The notes under the pieces: generated by a model
Told to the model about the DNA's origin: nothing
What the model saw: the letters and a program-made list of their open reading frames with translations, nothing else
The model's database searches: none
From: MD308 sp051888795
GTDB lineage: Bacteria; Bacillota; Clostridia; Lachnospirales; Lachnospiraceae
Assembly: GCA_051888795.1 (NCBI GenBank)
Contig: JBJFCD010000243.1
Location: 1 to 32,230, forward strand
DNA: 32,230 bases
Direction of reading: 5' to 3'
Made by a program: the position numbers and the translations under genes
Shown here: positions 17,638 to 25,066 of the stretch, in pieces
How positions within the stretch are numbered: the first letter of the stretch is position 1
How the letters are laid out: every line of letters starts with the position of its first letter

Positions 17638-18570
17638 ATGGATTCAAATATTTTGTCACCAAAATATAAATATAATATTACTGTATTTACACCAACGTAT
17701 AATCGAGCGTATATAATAGAACAGCTCTATAGATCGCTTCAGCGGCAGTCATATCATGATTTTGAATGGCTCATTGTCGATGATGGTTCTACTGATGATA
17801 CGTATTCTCTAATTCAAAGTTGGCAGTTAGAGAATAATGCTTTTCCCATTCATTATTATAAAAAGGAGAATGGTGGAAAGTGTAGGGCTATCAATTATGG
17901 TGTTGATAGAGCAGAAGGACGATTGTTTTTTAATGTTGATAGTGATGATTATCTGACAGATGATGCGTTAGAGAAAGTAGCAAGATGGGAAAAAGAGCTT
18001 CCTAAAGATGGAAGATTTTGTGGTGTGGTAGGAAATTTGGGAACAAGTGAAACTGAAACACCAAATACACCATGGCCAGAGGAATATCGAGATGCAAGTT
18101 TATTGGAACGCTATCCTCAGTATTGCAATCAGCCGATAGATGGGGAACGGGCATGGGTATTTTATACTGAAATTCAAAAGAAATATAAGTATCCAGAATT
18201 TGATGGAGAGAATTTTATTACACCTGCGGTTACTTGGAATAGAATGGCTCACGATGGATATTTAGTTAGAATTTATGATGATATAATATGGGTCTATGAA
18301 TATCAGCCAGATGGTCTAACGGCTTCTGGTAATAAACGATTTATTAATCGACCTCAGGGGCATGGTTTATGGCTGAGAGAAATGGCAAAGTTTATGAATT
18401 ATTCAGTAAGTAAAAAGTTAAAAATGTATTATACATATTACTGTGATCATTGTCATCATTTAGAAATTCGAAAAATAGCGGAATATATAGGGGCACCAGT
18501 TCCTATAATTAGTTGTGCTGCTATGTTGCATAGGATTCTACAGATAAGAAAGAGAGGGAATGAGAAGTGA
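17638..18570 (+). CDS. GT2 (family A) glycosyltransferase
   Basis: 310 residues from the ATG at 17638, which has AGAGG six bases upstream; an in-frame TTG at 17608 lies inside the previous gene and is less likely. GT-A motifs: ITVFTPTYNRAYIIEQL, WLIVDDGSTDDT, KENGGKCRAINYG and the metal site FNVDSDDYLTDDAL. The longer insert with WVFYT and the C-terminal region differ from the other GT2 enzymes here, consistent with a distinct acceptor. Its stop overlaps the GTG start of the following gene by four bases, so expression of the two is probably coupled. Confidence 0.88.
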   Translation: MDSNILSPKYKYNITVFTPTYNRAYIIEQLYRSLQRQSYHDFEWLIVDDGSTDDTYSLIQSWQLENNAFPIHYYKKENGGKCRAINYGVDRAEGRLFFNVDSDDYLTDDALEKVARWEKELPKDGRFCGVVGNLGTSETETPNTPWPEEYRDASLLERYPQYCNQPIDGERAWVFYTEIQKKYKYPEFDGENFITPAVTWNRMAHDGYLVRIYDDIIWVYEYQPDGLTASGNKRFINRPQGHGLWLREMAKFMNYSVSKKLKMYYTYYCDHCHHLEIRKIAEYIGAPVPIISCAAMLHRILQIRKRGNEK

Positions 18571-19352
18571 TACATCCGATATTATCCGTTCAGGCACATT
18601 ACCAGAATTTTATTGCTCCTAGATATGAATGGAGCATAGGTGGACGAAAATTAGCAAAATATAAGGATAAGTATAAAGGACAAATTTGTTTTATTTTGGG
18701 TAATGGACCTAGTTTGAGTGTAACAGATCTGGAGAAATTACATAAAAATAATATTGTTACATTTGGAACGAATCGTATATACAATATTTTCCCGAAAACA
18801 GAATGGCGACCAACATATTATGTTTGTGAGGATCCACTGATAATACGTGAAAAGCAGGAAGAAATCCGTGCAATCCCTGCACTCGCAAAATTTATTCCGA
18901 TAGAATTGAAATGGTATCATGAAGTCAGCGTTCCGGGGGCAACATATTTCCATATAAATTACAAAGCTGAAACGGTAAATGAATGGGGATTTTCGCCTAA
19001 TATTGCAAAAGAAGTTGTAAATAGAGGAACGGTGACTTTTGCGTGTATGGAAATTGCTGCATATATGGGGTTTGAAAAAATATATCTATTAGGTGTTGAT
19101 CATAACTACCAAGTTACAATTGATATGGATGGGAATGTGGTCACTGATCCTAATGCAAGAGATTATTTTTGTGAGGGTTATGACGATGATATAAAGCATG
19201 TTGCTGTTCATAATATGGGGCAAAATACAAGAGCTTACTTGGGTGCGAAAGGTTATTGTGAGGCTACAGGGAGAACAAGAATTTATAATGCAACCAGGGG
19301 AGGAAAGCTAGAAGTGTTTAATAGAGTGTCCTTTGATGATATTGTTAAGTGA
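18567..19352 (+). CDS. MptE-like/DUF115 protein resembling GT42 sialyltransferases; candidate CMP-sugar glycosyltransferase
   Basis: 261 residues with a GTG start overlapping the upstream stop (GTGA) and AGAGAGG about nine bases before it. The N-terminal Rossmann-like motif ILGNGPSLSVTDLEKL (43-58), then RGTVTFACMEIAAYMGFEKI and YLLGVDHNY (173-181), are typical of proteins annotated as MptE-like/DUF115. The same layout (GNGPSL, then a helix plus YLxGxDxY, then a C-terminal His-containing segment) is that of Campylobacter CstII-type GT42 sialyltransferases as I recall that sequence; here H211 and H215 lie in the corresponding region. Together with the CMP-sugar genes downstream, this suggests a transferase using a CMP-activated acid sugar. 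The fold relationship is seen by motif only, and the function is an inference. Confidence 0.65.
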   Translation: MIHPILSVQAHYQNFIAPRYEWSIGGRKLAKYKDKYKGQICFILGNGPSLSVTDLEKLHKNNIVTFGTNRIYNIFPKTEWRPTYYVCEDPLIIREKQEEIRAIPALAKFIPIELKWYHEVSVPGATYFHINYKAETVNEWGFSPNIAKEVVNRGTVTFACMEIAAYMGFEKIYLLGVDHNYQVTIDMDGNVVTDPNARDYFCEGYDDDIKHVAVHNMGQNTRAYLGAKGYCEATGRTRIYNATRGGKLEVFNRVSFDDIVK

Positions 19353-19364
19353 GAGAGTAAGGGA

Positions 19365-20900
19365 ATGAAGCGAGAAAAAAGTCAACTTAAAGCGGGTATT
19401 GTATTAAGTTATATTAATGTTGTGATAGGGAACCTTATTCCACTTTTTTATACCCCGATCATGTTATCCTTATTGGGACAAAATCAGTATGGATTATATA
19501 AACTGGCGAGTAGCATTTCCAGTTATATGTCATTGCTTGCTTTTGGAATGGGGGGAGCTGTAACTAGGTATCTAATTAAAGCAAATTCTGAAGGTGGTAA
19601 AGAAGCGGAAGAAAATATGCTGGGAATGTTCCATATTATTTTTCAAGTTATAGCAGTAGTAACACTTTTAGTTGGAGGTATTGTAACTTGTAATTTAGGA
19701 ATAATATATTCTGGTTCATTAACAACGGGTGAATTGAGCGAGATGAAGGTTTTAGTCGCAATTCTTGTTGTTAATACAGCAGTTGGATTTTCTGCATCGG
19801 CATATAATGCAGTTGTTTCAAGTCATGAACGATTTATGTTTTTGCAGGGAATCAATGTTATTACAACAATTGTTACACCAATAGCAAATCTAATCGTACT
19901 GTATTTAGGATATTCTTCTTTAGGTATGGTTTTAGCATCATTGGTACTAAATATCTTAGTACGCATTATGTATATCATATATGTAAGATATTCGCTCGAG
20001 ATTCGCCCAAGATATAACAATTTGCCTCTTAGCTTATTAAAGGAACTTCTGACTTTTTCTTTTTGGATATTTGTTGCTAATATTGTTAGTCAATTATACA
20101 ATTCTACTGATACTATGATAATAGGAGCTATTCCAAGTCTGGCAACGGTAGGTGTAGCAATATATAATGTAGGGGCAACGTTTAATAATATTGTATTTAG
20201 TTTAGCGCAGGCGGTTTCTGGTCTGTTTATTCCAAAAGCTAATAAAATGGTATTTGCTGGAGCAAGTAGTGAAGAACTTACAGATTATGTAATATCAGTG
20301 GGGCGGTATCAATGTTTTGTTATCACTCTTGTTTGTTCTGGTTTTGTTGCGTTTGGTCGGCCATTTATAAATTTTTATGTAGGGAATGACTATGCAGATG
20401 CTTACTGGATTGCAATAGTTATGATGATTCCATCTTGTATCCCATTAGTGCAAAGTGTTGCAAATAGTATAACTCAGGCCAAAAATATGCATCGTTTTAG
20501 ATCATTAACATATTTATTTATAGCTATTTTAAATGTAGTGGGAACGTATGTATTGGTACATTCGTCAGGAATTATAGGGGCTGCTGTAATGACAGGTCTT
20601 GCAAATATTGTTGGACAAGGATTTTTGATGAATTGGTACTATTGGAAAAAAGTAGGATTGAATATTCCCCGTTTTTGGAAAAATATTCTTAGCATTGAAT
20701 GGATACCTCTTTTATTGTGCGTGATTTTTTTGATTGTAGGGAAAGTTATAAACTTCTATGCGATTTCTGCATTTTTAGGAGGGATAGTAGTTTACATAAT
20801 TTTATATATTATATTAATTTGGAAATTCTCTTTAAATGAAGACGAAAAAAAGGTTATTATGGGATTCATATATAAGATAAAAAATATTTCAGGGAGATAG
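19365..20900 (+). CDS. Wzx-like oligosaccharide flippase (MOP/PST family)
   Basis: 511 residues with about 12-14 membrane segments and the N-terminal pattern of polysaccharide transporters (GIVLSYINVVIGNLIPLFYT, then QYGLYKLASSISSYMSLL). In this family the protein moves undecaprenyl-diphosphate-linked repeat units from the inner to the outer face of the membrane. Its length is normal and the frame is intact. TAAGGG lies four bases before the ATG, and it is separated by 12 bases from the MptE-like gene. With the EpsG-like protein it supplies the export/polymerisation half of a Wzx/Wzy-type system; no Wzz-like regulator is seen. Confidence 0.9.
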   Translation: MKREKSQLKAGIVLSYINVVIGNLIPLFYTPIMLSLLGQNQYGLYKLASSISSYMSLLAFGMGGAVTRYLIKANSEGGKEAEENMLGMFHIIFQVIAVVTLLVGGIVTCNLGIIYSGSLTTGELSEMKVLVAILVVNTAVGFSASAYNAVVSSHERFMFLQGINVITTIVTPIANLIVLYLGYSSLGMVLASLVLNILVRIMYIIYVRYSLEIRPRYNNLPLSLLKELLTFSFWIFVANIVSQLYNSTDTMIIGAIPSLATVGVAIYNVGATFNNIVFSLAQAVSGLFIPKANKMVFAGASSEELTDYVISVGRYQCFVITLVCSGFVAFGRPFINFYVGNDYADAYWIAIVMMIPSCIPLVQSVANSITQAKNMHRFRSLTYLFIAILNVVGTYVLVHSSGIIGAAVMTGLANIVGQGFLMNWYYWKKVGLNIPRFWKNILSIEWIPLLLCVIFLIVGKVINFYAISAFLGGIVVYIILYIILIWKFSLNEDEKKVIMGFIYKIKNISGR

Positions 20901-20902
20901 TT

Positions 20903-21547
20903 ATGAAAATTGTTGCAATTATGCCAATAAAATTGAATAATGAGCGATTACCGGGGAAAAATACAAAATCATTAGGAGGAAAACCCCTATTACAACACGA
21001 ATTATTTTCTCTTCAGAACACAAAAATGTTGGATGATATCTATGTATATTGTAGCGATGAAACAATATGTCCATATTTACTTGAGAATGTTACTTTCTTA
21101 AAAAGACCCGCTGATTTAGATATGCCCACATCAAATTTTTCACAAATTTTTGATAGTTTTATGTCAGTTATTGATGCGGATATCTATGTTTATGCGCATG
21201 CGACGGCTCCTTTTATAACGGTAGAAACAATGCAGCAGTGTATAGAAGCGGTTCAGTCTGGTAAGTATGATTCTGCTTTTTGTGCTGTTAAAATTCAGGA
21301 TTTTCTGTGGGAAAATGGAGAACCACTTAATTTTGATGCAGAGAATGTGCCAAGAAGTCAGGATCTTAATCCTATTTATCGAGAGACTTCGGGTGTTTAT
21401 GTATTTACGAAAGAAGTATTTGAAAAATATCATCGACGTATAGGGATGAAACCATTTGTAAAAGAAGTTTCGTTTAAAGAGGCTGTGGATATCAATAATC
21501 CGGAAGATTTTGAATTGGCGAAAGCGTTATTGGATCTAACAATATAG
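20903..21547 (+). CDS. Acylneuraminate/ulosonate cytidylyltransferase family protein (CMP-sugar synthetase-like)
   Basis: 214 residues, similar in length to NeuA/KdsB. The N-terminal nucleotide-binding loop IMPIKLNNERLPGKNTKSLGG-type (6-26) has the RxPGKN core of CTP-using cytidylyltransferases, followed by GKPLLQHE. HATAPFI near 98-104 and the C-terminal DINNPEDFELA (Asp-containing, typical of NeuA) also fit. It should activate a 2-keto acid sugar to its CMP form. The loop lacks the Arg-Gly-Gly-Ser form of classical NeuA, so the substrate may not be sialic acid. It starts two bases after the flippase stop and lies just upstream of the aldolase fusion and KdsC-like phosphatase. Confidence 0.82.
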   Translation: MKIVAIMPIKLNNERLPGKNTKSLGGKPLLQHELFSLQNTKMLDDIYVYCSDETICPYLLENVTFLKRPADLDMPTSNFSQIFDSFMSVIDADIYVYAHATAPFITVETMQQCIEAVQSGKYDSAFCAVKIQDFLWENGEPLNFDAENVPRSQDLNPIYRETSGVYVFTKEVFEKYHRRIGMKPFVKEVSFKEAVDINNPEDFELAKALLDLTI

Positions 21548-21573
21548 ATTGTTGTTGTTATGGAGGATGCTAT

Positions 21574-23163
21574 ATGAATTCTTTGAAAGTTTTAGATGTG
21601 ACACTTCGAGATGGTGGTTGTGTTAATAATTTCAATTTCGGTCAGCAATACATGGATAAGATTTTGAAAGCTTTGGAAAATTCCGGTGTTGAGTGCATAG
21701 AGTTGGGATATATTGACCAAAACAAAGGAAGTGAGCAAGGACGGACACAGTATTGTAATGAACAGGTAATACCCGAGTATTTTTTAAAGCATAAGAAACC
21801 TGGCATATTATATGTTGCTATGATGGATTATGGAAAGTTTGATGTAGAACAGCTTCAACCGTGTGATGGCCGAGGAATAGATGGGATTCGTGTAGCATTT
21901 CATAAAAAGGATCGGCATAATGTAATAGGTGTTGGGAGAAAAATTATTGAAAAAGGTTATCGATTTTTTGTACAGCCAATGATTACACTTCGGTATAGTG
22001 ATGCAGAATTGATTGACTTGATTGACACTGTTAACTGTGTATTACCTGATGCAAGTGGATTTTATATTGTGGACAGTTTTGGAGAAATGAGACCGAATGA
22101 TATGAACCGAATTATGAACCTGGTAGATCACAATTTGCTTCCCTCAATGCCATTAGGGTTTCATAGTCATAATAATTTACAGATGTCATATTCCAATGCT
22201 GTTTCTTTATTGCAATTTCCAACAAATCGAGACCTTATGCTTGATTGTTCTATTATGGGAATGGGAAAAGGTGCAGGCAACCTGAATACAGAGTTACTTT
22301 TGGAGCATTTGAATCTATTTTATGGGAAAAAATATCGGACAGAGCCGTTATTGACAGTAATAGATGAAGTGATTAATCAGATTCGTGCTGAATTTTATTG
22401 GGGGTATTCTATTGAATATTATCTCTCTTCAATTAATCATTGTACACCGAGTTATGCAGGACATTTTTATAATAAACATATGTTACCAATTAATCAGGTT
22501 GCAGAATTGTTGGGAATGATTAGAGAAGATAAGAAGATATCTTTTGATAAGGAATATGCAGAAAAATTATATCTTGAATACAATGCCAGAAGAAAAGCAA
22601 ATGATGCGGATGTAATCAGACAGCTTTCTGATGCATTCAAAGGAAAGAATGTTTTGTTGATTGCTCCCGGAAAGAGTATTCTTCAGGCAGAAGAAGTAAT
22701 ACAAGAGGAGATGTTTAAAGAAAATACGGTGAGCATTTCTTTGAATATCTGGGACAAGTTTGAAACGGATTATGTTTTTGCCACTCGATATGATGCATAT
22801 ACGGCAGCAGTTTATGCAAAAAGAAGCGTTATCACTACTTCTAGTATTTGTGAAGAAAAGAGAAATAATGTATTTGTGATCGACTATCAGAAATGGGTTG
22901 TGGTAGATGGAGAAGTTCAGGACTCATCTGGTATTTTAGTGATGAATCTTTTAAAATATTGTGGTGTGGCGAAACTGACCTTGGTAGGTTTCGATGGCTT
23001 CCATGTAAATTTGAATAAGAATTATTATGATAAGGCAATGGGGCATCCAGTAACAGCAGAACAGGCCGAGAAGAGAAATACATATTTTCGAAATTATGTA
23101 AGAAATTTACGTAATGAAATTCCTGTAATATTTCTCACAGAGTCACTTTATGAGGATAAATAA
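21574..23163 (+). CDS. DRE-TIM metallolyase aldolase fused to an MptE/DUF115-like C-terminal domain
   Basis: 529 residues. Residues 1-~300 form an HMGL-like DRE-TIM barrel close to 4-hydroxy-2-oxovalerate aldolases: DVTLRDGG (8-15, the Arg-Asp pair), HSHNN (197-201, metal-binding His pair) and GMGKGAGNLNTE (229-240). The family condenses or cleaves 2-oxo acids such as pyruvate with an aldehyde or acyl-CoA using a divalent metal. Residues ~355-529 are a separate Rossmann-like domain (LLIAPGKSI at 361-369, LVGFDGF at 470-476) that mirrors the motif order of the MptE-like gene at 18,567. In this cluster it occupies the place expected for NeuB or KdsA, making a keto-deoxy acid sugar from a sugar aldehyde and pyruvate; this is an inference. 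GGAGG precedes the ATG, and its stop overlaps the next start (TAATG). Confidence 0.82.
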   Translation: MNSLKVLDVTLRDGGCVNNFNFGQQYMDKILKALENSGVECIELGYIDQNKGSEQGRTQYCNEQVIPEYFLKHKKPGILYVAMMDYGKFDVEQLQPCDGRGIDGIRVAFHKKDRHNVIGVGRKIIEKGYRFFVQPMITLRYSDAELIDLIDTVNCVLPDASGFYIVDSFGEMRPNDMNRIMNLVDHNLLPSMPLGFHSHNNLQMSYSNAVSLLQFPTNRDLMLDCSIMGMGKGAGNLNTELLLEHLNLFYGKKYRTEPLLTVIDEVINQIRAEFYWGYSIEYYLSSINHCTPSYAGHFYNKHMLPINQVAELLGMIREDKKISFDKEYAEKLYLEYNARRKANDADVIRQLSDAFKGKNVLLIAPGKSILQAEEVIQEEMFKENTVSISLNIWDKFETDYVFATRYDAYTAAVYAKRSVITTSSICEEKRNNVFVIDYQKWVVVDGEVQDSSGILVMNLLKYCGVAKLTLVGFDGFHVNLNKNYYDKAMGHPVTAEQAEKRNTYFRNYVRNLRNEIPVIFLTESLYEDK

Positions 23164-23633
23164 TGAAAGATCAAAAAGTAAAACTATTAGTTATGGATGT
23201 AGACGGGACACTTACAGATGGCCGAATCTATATTGGTGTACAAGGTGAAGTGATGAAGTCGTTTGATGTCCGTGATGGTTATGCGATTGCACAAATTCTT
23301 CCAAAGGAGGAAATTATACCAGTTATTATTACAGGTCGGAGTTCAGACATTGTAATGGAGAGAGCAAGAGAATTGAAAATAACTGAATTGTATCAAGGTA
23401 TTTCGGATAAACTTAGTCAGTTAAAGATTGTAGCTGAAAAATATGAGATTTCCCCAAAAGAAATTGCATATATAGGGGATGATCTTAATGATTTGGAATG
23501 TATAAAGTATTGTGGCGTTACAGGATGTCCTAATGATGCAACGAGTGAAGCTAAGGCTGAAGTTAGTTATGTTTGTAGTAATGATGGCGGAAGAGGGGCG
23601 GTACGTGAGTTTATAGAATGGTTTCTTAAATGA
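23163..23633 (+). CDS. KdsC-like HAD phosphatase (3-deoxy-ulosonate phosphate phosphatase family)
   Basis: 156 residues, a compact cap-less HAD of the KdsC/YrbI type: nucleophile and acid in MDVDGTLTDG (D12, D14), IITGRSS (motif II), a Lys in the SDKLSQ segment, and IGDDLND (105-111, metal-binding Asp residues). KdsC removes phosphate from Kdo-8-phosphate; relatives process sialic-acid 9-phosphate or other ulosonate phosphates. Here it follows the aldolase (shared TAATG) and the cytidylyltransferase gene, so it most likely dephosphorylates the acid-sugar phosphate before CMP activation. It is the last intact gene of the cluster: the decayed IS66 sequence begins right after its stop. Confidence 0.88.
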   Translation: MKDQKVKLLVMDVDGTLTDGRIYIGVQGEVMKSFDVRDGYAIAQILPKEEIIPVIITGRSSDIVMERARELKITELYQGISDKLSQLKIVAEKYEISPKEIAYIGDDLNDLECIKYCGVTGCPNDATSEAKAEVSYVCSNDGGRGAVREFIEWFLK

Positions 23634-23671
23634 TATGGTGACATAACACGGAGCTCATCAGAGTCCCTTAG

Positions 23672-23918
23672 TCAGGAAGAATGGCCGCATTCTACCCGCG
23701 TGTAGAGTAGCAGGAACCCGTCGCCTTCCCAGAGTAAACCTTTGATTTTGGATGCGGACCTACCGCAGAAAAGAAACAGGGTATTGGGAATGAACAGTTC
23801 TGTATGATACTTGCGTTCGATGATGGAAGCAAGTGAATTGATTCCATAGCGAAGATATATGTAATCCACAGACGATGTAAATGCCGGAGAAATAGCCCGG
23901 ATCAGCAACCTTAAGCAT
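23672..23918 (-). pseudogene. tnpB: IS66 TnpB remnant, frameshifted
   Basis: The start MLKVADPGYFSGIYIVCG lies in one frame and the rest (LRYGINSLASIIERKYH..., FLFCGRSASKIKGLLWEGD, GFLLLYTRVECG) in another, with the shift near 23,865. FLFCGR...KIKxLLWEGDGF is the hallmark of IS66 TnpB (also called Orf2). After VECG an in-frame stop is met, though a TnpB-like LRDSDELRVMSP is still readable up to about 23,634. It overlaps the tnpA stop as in functional elements. The accessory protein cannot be made intact. Confidence 0.82.
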
Positions 23919-24294
23919 AACGCACTGCCTTAATAAGTCGACATAGAAAATCTTCTGGAGTATCGATGCCACCTTCGATGACAATGTTATTGATCTTCAG
24001 TTTAACAGTAGAGCAATTTGCGCGAATCGTGCGATTCGTTAGATTTATGTAGATGGGAATCGAGCTGTCAGAGCAGGTTGGGAGTGCTTCTGGCAAAGAC
24101 ATTGGGACTATGTCAGGGAGCAACTGGTCGGCAATCTCCTCTTTGAGGATTTGTTTCCAGTAGTTGTGAGTGATGGAATAGTTGTTCCGCTCACATCATT
24201 GACGAACGGTAAGTTCGCTTGCTTTTTGAACAGTAAAACGCGCAGTCCAGTCTTGAAGATGTAGTTTTTGTCCGGTGTTTATGAGAAATACCTT
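23911..24294 (-). pseudogene. tnpA: IS66 TnpA remnant with an internal stop
   Basis: On the - strand the frame reads ...LQDWTARFTVQKASELTVRQ, then a TGA in place of the expected Trp codon, then CERNNYSITHNYWKQILKEE and on to the C-terminal KINNIVIEGGID...LCRLIKAVRYA. The LTVRQxCExNxxSxHxYxYW pattern is the helix-turn-helix region of IS66 TnpA. The TGG-to-TGA change truncates it, and no start codon with a ribosome site is obvious, so it is a pseudogene. Confidence 0.75.
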
Positions 24295-24603
24295 CTAAGC
24301 TGATAGCGTTATAAATGTAGAGGTAATTATCTCAAAAAAATGAGAGGAATGTAGGGTATTTGTGGTTGAGGATTTACATAACTGCTATTCTTTTAGTAGA
24401 ATAAAACGTTTGCGTCTCCTAGTTACAATTATAAAACAGGTGCCAAGTAGATTAAATCCACTCTTAAGTACTTGTGTAGAAAAAGATATTTTTAATGGCG
24501 TGTTCTGTATAAGAAGACCAGCTATGAATATTCTTGAGGTTCGAAATCGCGAATCCGGTAATTTGAAAATCGGAGTTCCGGTACTCGGAAATCGCCTTTT
24601 TTT
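24295..24603. other. AT-rich gap with no supported gene
   Basis: A 92-codon open frame crosses this gap on the + strand (from 24362), but it has no ribosome site or recognisable motif. The right end holds a short imperfect direct repeat. I see no RNA gene or promoter I would defend. Confidence 0.5.
24544..24598. repeat. Short imperfect direct repeat, 22-23 bp period
   Basis: AAATCG recurs at 24544, 24567 and 24589, and the two full units share TCCGGTA (CGAATCCGGTA and GAGTTCCGGTA). The last unit runs into a seven-T stretch. Role unknown. Confidence 0.45.
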
Positions 24604-24918
24604 GTGCTTGATTACATGTTCATTTCTATGGGAATATTAGTCAAGGTCTTTCTAGCCGCATCTGCGGTGCGTAGTAGTCGTTACAAATATTTTCGTAGAT
24701 ATTATAATTCGGTATACACAAACTTGAATTTAAAAAGAGATTTCTATATCACCGGACAGATGATGGAAACGTATCCGGAGTATTCGCTATTATTAACGAG
24801 AACAATATACAATTTTCCGAAGAGTTCAATGATTTTGGGAATATTGTATGAAATTCCATTTATGCAGTTTATGCTACAAATGGCGCATTTATTTATTACG
24901 AGAGAATATTATATATAG
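24604..24918 (+). CDS. Hypothetical protein, possibly a remnant
   Basis: An open frame of 104 codons from a GTG (another possible start is ATG at 24616 or 24628). Residues ~30-104 look protein-like (KYFRRYYNSVYTNLNLKRD, FYITGQMMETYPEYSLLL, FMQFMLQMAHLFITREYYI), with Tyr- and Arg-rich helices, but I do not recognise a family. The first ~25 residues are hydrophobic. There is no convincing ribosome site, and the neighbourhood is full of broken genes, so this may be the C-terminal piece of a larger lost protein. It ends just before the NADAR-gene fragment. Confidence 0.35.
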   Translation: MLDYMFISMGILVKVFLAASAVRSSRYKYFRRYYNSVYTNLNLKRDFYITGQMMETYPEYSLLLTRTIYNFPKSSMILGILYEIPFMQFMLQMAHLFITREYYI

Positions 24919-24929
24919 AACTAGAGGAG

Positions 24930-25035
24930 AATCTATTACACAGAATTGTAGCAATATTAGATAACAGCCTTGTTTTTAAAATTAGTTTACAATTATGAAA
25001 AAAAGATAAACAGGAAGAGCTTGGAGTGAGGGAGT
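24930..25035 (+). pseudogene. Fragment of the 3' end of a NADAR-type antitoxin gene
   Basis: The 19 bases AATTAGTTTACAATTATGA here (about 24979-24997) are identical to those near the 3' end of the NADAR gene at 29,680-30,360. The flanks remain alignable: TTGTTTTTAAAATT matches TTGTTCCTGAAATT before, and AGGAAGAGCTTGGAGT matches AGGAAGAGAAAGAGCC after. The frame is broken. Left limit is approximate. It is followed by the split GT-C gene, and then by a fragment of the methyltransferase-like gene. Confidence 0.6.
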
Positions 25036-25066
25036 GGTGGCCTAAAAGGATTCGGAGGAATTATTT

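Larger units (their letters stand above)
23634..24294 (-). mobile_element. Decayed IS66-family insertion sequence fragment (tnpA-tnpB part)
   Basis: Translating the - strand gives a tnpA remnant followed by a tnpB remnant in the order found in IS66 elements, both broken. The large tnpC transposase is absent: the fragment stops where the KdsC-like gene ends. Its composition is clearly more GC-rich than the flanks, which fits foreign origin. I could not identify terminal inverted repeats or a target duplication, so the limits are approximate. Confidence 0.8.

Noticed and set aside
23911..23984. - strand frame continuing past the tnpA stop as a separate gene
   Set aside because: It is the frame of the TnpB N-terminus read backwards into tnpA; the tnpB ATG at 23,918 explains the protein-like part.
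24362..24640. 92-codon open frame after the IS66 fragment
   Set aside because: No ribosome site and no recognisable motif, it crosses the short direct repeat, and its end overlaps another frame with more protein-like sequence.
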